Assembly: GCA_002068415.1 (NCBI GenBank)
Contig: MVZM01000013.1
Span: 1-51,047 of the forward strand
Source of the DNA: Tenericutes bacterium ADurb.BinA124
Lineage (GTDB): Bacteria; Bacillota_I; Bacilli_A; ML615J-28; CAG-698
Direction: 5' to 3'
Length of the DNA: 51,047 bases
The position numbers and the translations under genes are program-made. The number at the start of each line of letters is the position of its first letter. The stretch's first letter is position 1. The notes beneath the pieces were generated by a model. The model saw nothing but the letters and a program-made list of their open reading frames with translations. It did not search any database and was not told the origin of the DNA. This document shows positions 35,076-43,174 of the stretch, piece by piece.

Positions 35076-36797
35076 TTATTGCAAACCCTGAACAAAGACC
35101 GGCATCAGTCCTTCTGCTTCATATTCCCCTGCTAATAAATCAAAGACAGCAAACACTGAAGAAGCAAAATAGCCATAAGTACAAATAAAATGATTGATTT
35201 CCGGATAGCTGTTAATATCATAGGGGTTTCTTAAGGCAACAACAATCAAATTGGGATGATCAGCAAATAGCCGTTTAACTAATTGCGCTTGTGAAGAAGA
35301 GGCATTTTCAACGGCAATGACAACTTGCTCATAAGAAGCCGCTTTGGATAGCAGCGCTTCTATTTTCGTGGCATTAACCGATGTCCCAATTACTTCATAA
35401 GCGACATCCGTCATTCCTAAAGTTTTAAAATGATTGCTCGCTACATAAGCAAAAGAATTATGATTCGAACTAACTTGATAACCCGGCACGAGCGGATAAC
35501 GAGTACACACCGACGACACAAACAAAGTCGATTTATTGATGGAAAAATGCTTAACACTGCCTTTTGCTAGAGTAATGCTCTTACGAATCAGTTGATCACT
35601 AAAGCGCTTATGTAAAGCAAAGTCCGCTTTCGTTAAATTAAGCCGTGGCAAATAATCATTAAATAAATTATATTTAGCTTTTTTGCTTAGAATTCTTAAA
35701 ACCGCTTCATTAATTCGTTCTTCGGAAATCGTCCCATTGCGAGCGGCTGCTAAAACCCCTCGATAAGCTTGTACCGACAAGGTCGTTGATTCACCATAGA
35801 GGAGAAGATCAACCCCGGCATTAACCGCTAATACCGCCGCTTCCGCAACGCCGAAGTTTTTGCTGATGGCATCCATATTCATGGAATCCGTCATCACAAT
35901 CCCTTGAAATCCCATTTGCTTTCTTAACAAATCGGTAATTACCTTTTTGGATAAAGTGGCCGGATACTTGGTATCCAAGGCGGGAAAAACAATATGCGCC
36001 GACATGATGGCATCGATGCCTTGATCAATCGCCGCTTGGAAGGGCCATAATTCATTAGCTAATAAATGGTCCATCGGATGAGCAATTTGGGGTAGACCAT
36101 AATGGCTATCAACCGAAGTATCCCCATGCCCGGGGAAATGTTTGGCAGTGGCCATCACTTCACCGGCACGCAGTCCTTTAATCATCATCGTGCCGTAACT
36201 GGCAACAAGCCTTGGGTCATCCGCATAACTGCGGATCCCGATAACCGGATTATTAGGATTATTATTGACATCTAAAGCGGGGGCTAAATTAAGGTTAACG
36301 CCATAATGCCGTAATTCTTGAGCGGAAAATTGGCCCACACGGTAGGCATAATCAGCACGATTGGTCGCCACCAAGCCCATATTGCCAATAAAATGCGTCG
36401 CATTGTTGGCAAAGCGCACTACCATTCCGCCTTCTTGGTCCATGGAAATAAAACCGGGAATCCCGGTTTTTTCCACAACCGTATTTTGAATGGCGGTGGA
36501 CAAAGCGGGAACTAAGGAATCATCAGCGACATTATTCCCAAAGTAGATGAAGTTTCCAAAATAATACTGGGAAATATTATTAACCAAGGAAGATGGCATG
36601 CTCGTCCCCCCAAAGCCCACCATAAACATTTGCCCGATTTTTTGTTCGAGGGATAATCCATCTAAATAAGTTTGGGCCTGTTCTTGCCATGTTTGTTCTT
36701 CACTTTTTGGTTTAATTTTAAAAGAAAAAAGCTTTTGTCGTCCCGAAATCAATAAAGCTTGTAAAATTAAGAACAAAATAAAAAATATTCTTTTCAT
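35076..36797 (-). CDS. Secreted GH3 beta-N-acetylhexosaminidase-like protein
   Basis: 573 residues. N-terminal hydrophobic segment (IFFILFLILQALLI) is a signal or anchor. Catalytic GH3 domain about 50-380 with SMDQEGGMVVRF, the NagZ-type AKHFPGHGDTSVDSH loop supplying the His-Asp acid/base, and MTDSMNMDAI carrying the nucleophile Asp. A C-terminal ~170-residue domain follows, as in BsNagZ. It would remove GlcNAc from muropeptides or chitin-like oligosaccharides. The window also encodes a GH18/amidase protein, so cell-wall or chitin scavenging is likely. Confidence 0.9.
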   Translation of the reverse strand: MKRIFFILFLILQALLISGRQKLFSFKIKPKSEEQTWQEQAQTYLDGLSLEQKIGQMFMVGFGGTSMPSSLVNNISQYYFGNFIYFGNNVADDSLVPALSTAIQNTVVEKTGIPGFISMDQEGGMVVRFANNATHFIGNMGLVATNRADYAYRVGQFSAQELRHYGVNLNLAPALDVNNNPNNPVIGIRSYADDPRLVASYGTMMIKGLRAGEVMATAKHFPGHGDTSVDSHYGLPQIAHPMDHLLANELWPFQAAIDQGIDAIMSAHIVFPALDTKYPATLSKKVITDLLRKQMGFQGIVMTDSMNMDAISKNFGVAEAAVLAVNAGVDLLLYGESTTLSVQAYRGVLAAARNGTISEERINEAVLRILSKKAKYNLFNDYLPRLNLTKADFALHKRFSDQLIRKSITLAKGSVKHFSINKSTLFVSSVCTRYPLVPGYQVSSNHNSFAYVASNHFKTLGMTDVAYEVIGTSVNATKIEALLSKAASYEQVVIAVENASSSQAQLVKRLFADHPNLIVVALRNPYDINSYPEINHFICTYGYFASSVFAVFDLLAGEYEAEGLMPVFVQGLQ

Positions 36798-36874
36798 ATA
36801 ACCTCCCGTAAATCACTTCTTCTATTTTAACCTAAAATAGCGGACTAAACAATCAAAAAATTCATTTTTTGGTT

Positions 36875-36906
36875 AAAAAAAAGACAAAACAAAAGCTTTG
36901 CCTTTT
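36875..36906 (-). terminator. Terminator after the lipoprotein gene
   Basis: Minus-strand AAAGGCAAA/TTTTGTCTTT stem (one G-T pair) with a run of T, 11 nt past the stop. Confidence 0.55.
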
Positions 36907-36916
36907 TCAAATCTTT

Positions 36917-37990
36917 TTAGCTTCCCCTTTTCACAAAAAACAGGCCCACAACCAAATGGACATCGGTCTCCAAAACAAAACCAATGACTAATTGCGACCG
37001 ACTGGAATCAACAAACATGCGGTCTAAGTATTCATGCTTAATCGTCACCGATGAACCTGAGATTTCATAATCATTTTCGGTCAACGTATCATTACTTAAT
37101 TGGGAAATCACACCACCATATAATTCAAAAGTGACAATTACATCGGTATTATCTTGATATAAATACGCCCCCGTACCCACAAGGTGCGGTTTACGAACAT
37201 CACTAATAATTAGCTTAATGATGATTTTACCGGCTTTCGTATAAAGGAAAAAAGGAAACTCGCCATAGGAATATTTTTCCAAAAAGGTTTTGGAAATAAG
37301 CAAAGAATCTTCCCTAACTTGATAATCTTCAGTTAACAATTCTTCATCTTGTTCATTATGCAACTTCAGAATTTCTCCTTCAAAAGGACATAAATCGATT
37401 TCCAAATCCTTTTCTTGTCCTTTAAGAAAAGTAAATTCCCAATTATCAATCACATCAACAAAAGTATGATATTTTATTGTCGGACTAAAACTTGATTGTT
37501 TACCATCGGGATATTGGGTCGCAACTTGGAAATCATAAAAAGTGTTAACTGGCAAGCCCGCCAAATCAAACTCATTCCTTTTAACAAACTTATTCTCTCC
37601 ATTCACCTTTACAACATAGTTTGTTGCTAAGAAAACAGCATCCCATTTTAGCTTTTGGTCCTCAAAACAAATGTTTTTTGGAATTTCAAGATCTCTAAGG
37701 ATTGTAAAAGTGAGCTTATTAGAAGGGTCGGAGTATTTTTTCCCTTTTAAAGCAATAATATAAACTTGATAAACACCCGGACTAAGACTGTCCGTATTAA
37801 AAAAAGGTTTATTAACATCATAGATATCATCACCAATGACAACTTGATAACTCGTGGCCTTGCTAACTTCATCCCAAAGCAATTGCTCATTTTGGAAAAC
37901 AATGTTTTTTGGAGGATCAACAAAATAATTGTTTTTGGAGCATCCACTTAACAAAACAATCATTAAAAAACCAATTAAGATTTTTTTCAT
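36917..37990 (-). CDS. Lipoprotein with two fibronectin III-like domains
   Basis: 357 residues. Signal peptide with lipobox LLSGC, so surface-anchored. Two repeats of Fn3-like type are visible: LLWDEVSKATSYQVVIGDD...YQVYIIALKG and LKWDAVFLATNYVVKVNGE...YDFQVATQY. The last ~170 residues are not recognised. GGAGG site; 42 nt downstream of the nuclease gene fragment and probably co-transcribed. A ligand-binding or adhesion role is likely; no enzyme motif seen. Confidence 0.8.
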   Translation of the reverse strand: MKKILIGFLMIVLLSGCSKNNYFVDPPKNIVFQNEQLLWDEVSKATSYQVVIGDDIYDVNKPFFNTDSLSPGVYQVYIIALKGKKYSDPSNKLTFTILRDLEIPKNICFEDQKLKWDAVFLATNYVVKVNGENKFVKRNEFDLAGLPVNTFYDFQVATQYPDGKQSSFSPTIKYHTFVDVIDNWEFTFLKGQEKDLEIDLCPFEGEILKLHNEQDEELLTEDYQVREDSLLISKTFLEKYSYGEFPFFLYTKAGKIIIKLIISDVRKPHLVGTGAYLYQDNTDVIVTFELYGGVISQLSNDTLTENDYEISGSSVTIKHEYLDRMFVDSSRSQLVIGFVLETDVHLVVGLFFVKRGS

Positions 37991-38032
37991 TTCTCCTCCT
38001 TTTCAAAAGTTTTTGATTTTAGATTCAAAAAA

Positions 38033-39097
38033 CTAATCAGCAATATTTGGGTCTCCATTGGCAAAGACAAAATCCACAATTTGCTCGCTATAAAAGTCAA
38101 TAAACGGATTACGATTCCCCTGTTCTAAATAAATCGTTTCATTGCGTCTCATTTCCATATCATTAACAGGATCTTCCTCATTCCATTGAAGTAATATCTC
38201 CAAATAACCGTAGTAAACACTTCCTTCTTGGGCATTGGCATCATTGGTTTCTACTAATGTTAAATGAGGATACATCAAAGTCATATAAAAGAGAATCCGT
38301 GCAATATCGCCTTTATATTCATCACCGGGATAAAAGATATTATTGGCTAGGTAAGGAGCGACAGAAGCTCCATTTTCTTCACCAAAAAAATGGTCCGAAT
38401 GTGTGTTATTGACGCTTGCTATCGCATTCCATAAATTATGAAGATCAGTGAAATGACCGCGATTGGAATTATCAGGCCGATAATCAAAACTTCCGTCGTT
38501 TAAAACAAAATTAACATAACCAGATGACAAAGTCCTGCTACCGTTATATGGCATGATTCTCATATCACTGCATGCCCACACATGTTCACGATTGAGAGTG
38601 ATTGTATAACCATCACCATTAATCACACCATTAGTTCCCCAGCCGTCAAGGCCCGTTGCTGGAACCTTACCATAACTGTTTGAGCTAGGAATGTCATACA
38701 AAACCGCTTGACTTCCGTTATCGTAGGTCGCATAGACATAACGAGCATCACCATAAGTGACATAACTAATTGTACTTCGTAATAAAAGCGCAAGATCCGT
38801 TAAGACATCGGTGCTTGTGGAGAGGGATTCATAATAGGGAATGCTTGACCAATTGTAATCAGGTTCGGAAACAACAATCGTTAATGTTAGGGTGGCCGTA
38901 TTACCGGCAGCGTCACTAACAGTGAAATAAATAGGATAATTACCTTTAGTAGTAAAATGATATTGAATTCCTTCAACGAGGAACTCTTGGATCGAAAGTA
39001 AGTTTGCTTCAACCAAATGGGAGATATCACCATCAACATTATCAATCGCTTGAATGCTTGGTAAACTCCATTCATCCCCTATAGATAGCTGAACCAT
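38033..39097 (-). CDS. Endonuclease I domain part of an extracellular nuclease (frameshifted from the upstream gene)
   Basis: As an ORF it has 354 residues but no signal peptide and no ribosome site at its first ATG. The frame is open back to 39168, reading KPVIPPIDNQQPII... before that ATG. Residues ~1-75 form a DUF5011-type Ig-like domain (GDEWSLPSIQAIDNVDGDI ... VSDAAGNTA), normally internal in secreted proteins. The endonuclease I domain follows (LNREHVWACSDMRI, RGHFTDLHNLWNAIASVNNTHSDH). A one-base frameshift near 39170 would join it to the secreted protein encoded at 39157-41619, giving one ~1,195-residue extracellular nuclease. Without that it may be untranslated or cytosolic. Confidence 0.8.
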   Translation of the reverse strand: MVQLSIGDEWSLPSIQAIDNVDGDISHLVEANLLSIQEFLVEGIQYHFTTKGNYPIYFTVSDAAGNTATLTLTIVVSEPDYNWSSIPYYESLSTSTDVLTDLALLLRSTISYVTYGDARYVYATYDNGSQAVLYDIPSSNSYGKVPATGLDGWGTNGVINGDGYTITLNREHVWACSDMRIMPYNGSRTLSSGYVNFVLNDGSFDYRPDNSNRGHFTDLHNLWNAIASVNNTHSDHFFGEENGASVAPYLANNIFYPGDEYKGDIARILFYMTLMYPHLTLVETNDANAQEGSVYYGYLEILLQWNEEDPVNDMEMRRNETIYLEQGNRNPFIDFYSEQIVDFVFANGDPNIAD

Positions 39098-39156
39098 CCC
39101 GTTTACATAGGATGGTTCAGTTGTAATTATTGGTTGTTGATTATCTATAGGGGGTA

Positions 39157-41619
39157 TTACGGGTTTTCAACATATTCGATGACAATGTCAGAAATTTGCA
39201 CAGTATTAGTTGCAGTATTTTTAATGGTAACATCTGCTACACCTGAAGGAAATGTGACCACTTTGTTTTTTACATTTATATCATCTCCACCATTAATAGT
39301 ATACGAATAAGTTGTAGTGGTATTTACTGTGATTTTAGTTATTAAACATCCAACAACTTCAATTTTTAATTCACCGCCATCCTTATTAGATAATTTATCT
39401 TTATATAACCTAATTTCCCAAGCAGAATTATTAAAAATGGTATCTGTTGTTGAACTTTTCTTGTAAAAGTAAACATTAACTGTTTTTTCGTTGTTTTTAG
39501 TAATACTTAAACGCTCAGCAGGTATCAGTCCATCACCTATTCCATTAGTATATTTTCCAGCAGTATCAATAGTTGCAGTCGGTGTTGGTGCAGTATCACT
39601 CCATTGTGCAAATAATGTAGCTGTTTGACTAACCGTATCCGTACTAAAATTCCATTGGGTCCCACCTTCCGCTTGCGTAAACCAACCGACAAAAATCTTT
39701 GTTTCATGTGTTGGGGCTGGGGTTGGTTCGGTAAGCTTTTCCCCTTGGTAAACTGTTTGACTTGGTATTGCTGAACTATTTCCACCATTTAAGTCAAAGG
39801 ATACTGTATATTGAGGCAATGGTGTCCATTTCGCATACAGAGTTAAGTCGCTAGTAATCGGTGTTGAAGCATCAAAGGCTGTACTCAATCCCTCATCAGT
39901 ATACCAACCAGCAAAAGCATATCCCGTTTTTGTTGGATTTATAGGTAAAGTAATAGTTGACCCAACAGGAACATAAGTAATTGATTCTACGGCTGAACCA
40001 CCATTGGAGTTAAAGGAAATTGTATAGAATGTTCCTGCAGGCAAATAACCCAAACTAGATTCATCAAGGGCACCAACAGTAAAATCTACACTGTTATTAT
40101 TCGTATCAGTCGTTGAATTACGTTTTGCTGAAGTTGTTACTGATAGAGCTCCCGTAGGATTAGGTTCAAAATTGGCTGTTGATCCATATCCTACCAAATC
40201 AACAACATTTGTTAGCAGGCTTTCTTGTATAATAGCTACATTATCGTTTGTTAGAGCTATCTTTCCGTTATTTGCCCCAAATCCTAATGTTGAATACTGA
40301 TTAACATAATTCGGTAAATGGGTTCCATTGCTTCCTTTTGTTGATTCGGCAACAACAAAATAAGAGCCGGCAGCAATCGTTCCTTCCAATTCGCATTTCA
40401 CATTATAATTTAGTTTGTCAGAACTTGCATATTGAATGGTATATCCTGTCAAATTGATTGCGGAAGAGGCCCCGTTATATAAAACGACATAATCACGGTC
40501 ATAATAAGCGCCCGTGTTCCCACCAGCACCGTAAACTTCCCAAATCATCAATCCTGAATTGGTGGCAGGCGTTTGAATTCCTGAATAATAGGTTACTGAA
40601 GGATTTTCTCCTTGTTGGACGGTCGCATAAGCTCTAACCAACCTAGTATTACTTGCGGTAGCACTTCGTAAAAATTCATTAGTTTGCGAAAAAACAACTG
40701 TCGATTGAACAATTTGTACATTTGGTGTATCAAGGGTTAAGTTAGTCACATAGACATCACTAAATAAAAATCCTGCTTCCAATAATTGATAGCCATCCGG
40801 TAACTCATATTGACCTAAATAGGAATTATGACCAGTACGAATTCCCGATGCATCAACTAATGACACCACCGGCACAGCCGCTTCTGCTGCTGCCACTGCC
40901 GTTAATGAACGATTTTTAATCGCTGTAAACGAATAATCCCTTTGATAACTGACAATTTGATTTTTGTCATCCTTCCAGTAGCCAAAGCCTTCATCTGTGG
41001 TAGTTACCGTAACCACGGAGTTGTAACTAAAAGTACCGCCACCGGTGCCGTTGGTAACTGAAATAGTAACTTCATCAGCCGATTGTTTCACATAATTAGC
41101 AACATAAATGGTGTCACTGGAAATAGCGGCAACCGGAATTGACCAAGGTTGATCACCATCAATCGCATATCCCGGTTTTGATAAACTGGCTGTTGAAGGT
41201 GCCGTTGGAACTCCTGTGCCAACAACATAGTCAAAACCGACCAAGGCGCCATTGGCATCAACAAAGACCGCCACATTTTGGCCTGTTGGTTTTAAAACAG
41301 CAACAACTTCCAGATTAGATGTAACCATAAATTCTTGGTTTTGATTACGATAGACTTTTCCATTAACAATATAGAAAACAAATTGATAACCTTGCCCAAT
41401 AGGAGTTGTTAAATCAATTGTTAAATCCTTTTTTCCAAAAGCTTGATTAGGAATGGTGGAAGAAACGGAATTGCCGTCTTCTAATATTGTCGTCACATTG
41501 ACAGTAAAACTTTTATCCGACATTTCGACAGCCGAAATTTGCGTTTTAAAAAAGTCACCAATTAATAAAAAACTTGTTAATAAAACGAAAATAAATAAAA
41601 CAAACTTTAATTTTTTCAT
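39157..41619 (-). CDS. Secreted lamin-tail / InlB-repeat protein (N-terminal part of an extracellular nuclease)
   Basis: 820 residues with a signal peptide (LKFVLFIFVLLTSFLLIG). An InlB-type region is followed by a lamin-tail domain (SGLMIWEVYGAGGN...DYVVLYNGASSAINLTGYTIQY) near residues 350-510. Two further InlB/Listeria-Bacteroides repeats follow (FAGWYTDEGLS...LYAKW and FVGWFTQAEGG...LFAQW), then a C-terminal beta-rich domain. It ends at TAA where the next gene's frame (-1) continues, so the true product probably includes the endonuclease domain at 38033. No LPXTG or other anchor is seen. It starts 5 nt after the stop of a 43-residue RiPP-like precursor gene, so both sit on one transcript. 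Confidence 0.85.
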   Translation of the reverse strand: MKKLKFVLFIFVLLTSFLLIGDFFKTQISAVEMSDKSFTVNVTTILEDGNSVSSTIPNQAFGKKDLTIDLTTPIGQGYQFVFYIVNGKVYRNQNQEFMVTSNLEVVAVLKPTGQNVAVFVDANGALVGFDYVVGTGVPTAPSTASLSKPGYAIDGDQPWSIPVAAISSDTIYVANYVKQSADEVTISVTNGTGGGTFSYNSVVTVTTTDEGFGYWKDDKNQIVSYQRDYSFTAIKNRSLTAVAAAEAAVPVVSLVDASGIRTGHNSYLGQYELPDGYQLLEAGFLFSDVYVTNLTLDTPNVQIVQSTVVFSQTNEFLRSATASNTRLVRAYATVQQGENPSVTYYSGIQTPATNSGLMIWEVYGAGGNTGAYYDRDYVVLYNGASSAINLTGYTIQYASSDKLNYNVKCELEGTIAAGSYFVVAESTKGSNGTHLPNYVNQYSTLGFGANNGKIALTNDNVAIIQESLLTNVVDLVGYGSTANFEPNPTGALSVTTSAKRNSTTDTNNNSVDFTVGALDESSLGYLPAGTFYTISFNSNGGSAVESITYVPVGSTITLPINPTKTGYAFAGWYTDEGLSTAFDASTPITSDLTLYAKWTPLPQYTVSFDLNGGNSSAIPSQTVYQGEKLTEPTPAPTHETKIFVGWFTQAEGGTQWNFSTDTVSQTATLFAQWSDTAPTPTATIDTAGKYTNGIGDGLIPAERLSITKNNEKTVNVYFYKKSSTTDTIFNNSAWEIRLYKDKLSNKDGGELKIEVVGCLITKITVNTTTTYSYTINGGDDINVKNKVVTFPSGVADVTIKNTATNTVQISDIVIEYVENP

Positions 41620-41624
41620 TTGCC

Positions 41625-41756
41625 TTACTCCAATTCTTCGATACAGACTAAATTTTCACCGCTTAATAAACTTTCAGCGATGCCCTCTTGAAGAGTAAAT
41701 TCCACCACTTGAATTGTTGGTGCTTGGTACTCTTTTTTAACTTGTTTTTCAGTCAT
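41625..41756 (-). CDS. 43-residue putative RiPP precursor peptide
   Basis: ATG at 41756-41754 with AGGTGAGG 6 nt upstream; TAA at 41625. The N-terminal half is basic and polar (MTEKQVKKEY) and holds Y10-x-x-P13-x-I15, matching the Y-x-x-P-x-L/I motif that PqqD/RRE proteins recognise in lasso-type precursors. The C-terminal half is acidic (SLLSGENLV, single Cys38, ending CIEELE), a possible core with Ser29, Ser32, Asn35 and Cys38 as modifiable residues. It has its own promoter and follows a PqqD, radical SAM, HprK-like and S26 peptidase set. Precursor status is inferred; the ORF itself is well supported. Confidence 0.75.
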   Translation of the reverse strand: MTEKQVKKEYQAPTIQVVEFTLQEGIAESLLSGENLVCIEELE

Positions 41757-41802
41757 CTTTTACCTCACCTTATTTTATTGCTTTCTTAGCAATATTATAT
41801 TC

Positions 41803-41831
41803 ATTTTATCATGCAAACGCTTAAACTGCAA
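41803..41831 (-). promoter_or_regulatory. Promoter of the 43-residue peptide gene
   Basis: Minus-strand TTGCAG, 17-nt spacer, TAAAAT; a TATAAT just downstream is an alternative -10. Between it and the start lies a small hairpin (ATTGCT/AGCAAT, 41777-41793) in the leader. Confidence 0.5.
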
Positions 41832-41862
41832 GCCAAGATTAAAAGAATATACAAAACCTTTA

Positions 41863-41896
41863 CAAAAGGAGCAAATTTGTTTATTTTGCTCCTTTG
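41863..41896 (-). terminator. Hairpin terminator after the S26 peptidase gene
   Basis: Eleven-bp stem AAAGGAGCAAA/TTTGCTCCTTT overlapping the S26 stop, followed by TTTTG and further T-rich DNA. It separates the modification genes from the peptide gene, giving each its own level. Confidence 0.6.
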
Positions 41897-42336
41897 TTCT
41901 TTTTTGATAGAAAAAAGCGAATTAAAACAAAACGCAAGGGTCGTAAAAACCACCACATTTTTACAAACCCCCGATACCAACATGAATTTTCACAAGTGAT
42001 TTTTTCCTTTCGTTCATGATACTTGACCTTCGCAATAAGCTGCTCCTTATCCAAATATTCTTTCTTGGTTAAGGCATCACCACAAATAATAAAGCTTTGA
42101 TTCTTAATGGCGATAATGCGATGAAGGAGGTATTGACCATTAAAGTTTTGGTAAAAAACCACATCAAAGCGTTTAAGGGCTTTGGTAATTTTCTCCAAAC
42201 AAACCGAAGTTTCCTGATGACGGTAAAAGGGCATCATACTATGCCCGGAAACTTTAATAATGACATCCTTCCCTTGGTCAATTTGTTCTTTGATTAAGGG
42301 ACCGATAACTTCAATTGAGATTGTTCTTTGTTCCAT
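41881..42336 (-). CDS. S26-type signal peptidase-like protease
   Basis: 151 residues. The serine motif is VSGHSMMPFY (S-x-S/H-SMxP), followed by LKRFDVVFY and a QYLLHRIIAI histidine typical of the SipW/Sec11 (Ser-His) class, and CGDALTKKEY near the end. The only hydrophobic stretch is C-terminal (MWWFLRPLRFVLIRFFLS). I choose the ATG at 42336, with GGAAA upstream; 42348 is an alternative. It overlaps the HprK-like gene by 26 nt. In this cluster it may cut the leader from the modified peptide or act as a protease for export; not proven. Confidence 0.8.
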   Translation of the reverse strand: MEQRTISIEVIGPLIKEQIDQGKDVIIKVSGHSMMPFYRHQETSVCLEKITKALKRFDVVFYQNFNGQYLLHRIIAIKNQSFIICGDALTKKEYLDKEQLIAKVKYHERKEKITCENSCWYRGFVKMWWFLRPLRFVLIRFFLSKKNKGAK

Positions 42337-43174
42337 ATTCTTTTCCATATAAAAAAAGGTACAAGGTGGTGAAAGCATCTTGGTTCGGAGTGCAAGAATA
42401 AGCGATTATCTTGGTCCTTCCAATTAAGTGCTTGATGCTTTCAATCATCACTTCTTGGTTTATTAGGATTTGACTGCGGTGGGTATTTTTAAATAAGTGA
42501 ATCATTTTATCTTCATCGCTTAAAGAAATGATTTCATTAATGGGGCCTTGCTTTAAAAACACAATCGTTTTTAAAGCTGCGGAAACATTGACATTCCGGA
42601 AGGTTTTTCCGCTCCACGGCGTTCCGAAAACCAGAGCTTGGTCCTTACATAAAATTAAAGGTTTATCGTCATTCAAAAAGACAATTTCCGGAATATTCTT
42701 CTTCCACAAATTCGCTTGGGTGGATTTACCGACACCGGAAGGAGCAGAAAACAACAAAGCTTCATTTTGGTAAATGATGGCGGAAGCATGTAAAGGGAGA
42801 TACCCACAACTAAGGGCTATTTCCAAAAAATACAATCCGGTCACAATATATTCCATCATAAAAAGATTGTCACCAAGTTTGTTGGAAAGAAAAATAGTAA
42901 TCCTCTTTAAATCATTACTTAGTTCAACCCTGGAAATGGGAACAGCTTTTTTATTAAATGTATAAATAACTTTCTTGTCTTTTCCTTCATGAACCTTCAT
43001 CAAAGAATGATAATCCTTCACTTCTTCTTGGACTTCAATCTCCTCAACAAAACGAACCGTCATTTGGTAAATAGCGGCTTTGGTAGTTTCATAAGGCGCT
43101 AATTGTTCATCCCAAAGCGGATTAAAGGGGTGGTCAAGCCCCAACAAAATGGAAGCAATTTCGTAAGTCTTCAT
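42311..43174 (-). CDS. HPr kinase-like protein 2 (RiPP cluster)
   Basis: 287 residues. HprK-type core near 130-190: LPLHASAIIYQNEALLFSAPSGVGKSTQANLW (P-loop) and the acidic VFLNDDKPLIL corresponding to the HprK catalytic DD segment, then FGTPWSGK. The N-terminal ~110 residues are unlike true HprK, and no HPr-binding signature is seen. Homologues of this kind (the K protein) phosphorylate the peptide in paeninodin-type lasso clusters. It overlaps the radical SAM gene by 4 nt and the S26 gene by 26 nt. Confidence 0.8.
   Translation of the reverse strand: MKTYEIASILLGLDHPFNPLWDEQLAPYETTKAAIYQMTVRFVEEIEVQEEVKDYHSLMKVHEGKDKKVIYTFNKKAVPISRVELSNDLKRITIFLSNKLGDNLFMMEYIVTGLYFLEIALSCGYLPLHASAIIYQNEALLFSAPSGVGKSTQANLWKKNIPEIVFLNDDKPLILCKDQALVFGTPWSGKTFRNVNVSAALKTIVFLKQGPINEIISLSDEDKMIHLFKNTHRSQILINQEVMIESIKHLIGRTKIIAYSCTPNQDAFTTLYLFLYGKEYGTKNNLN

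Noticed and set aside
39157..39175. Programmed -1 ribosomal frameshift
   Set aside because: The junction GTTGAAAACCC has no X-XXY-YYZ slippery heptamer and no obvious downstream stem; a mutation or base-calling error is simpler.
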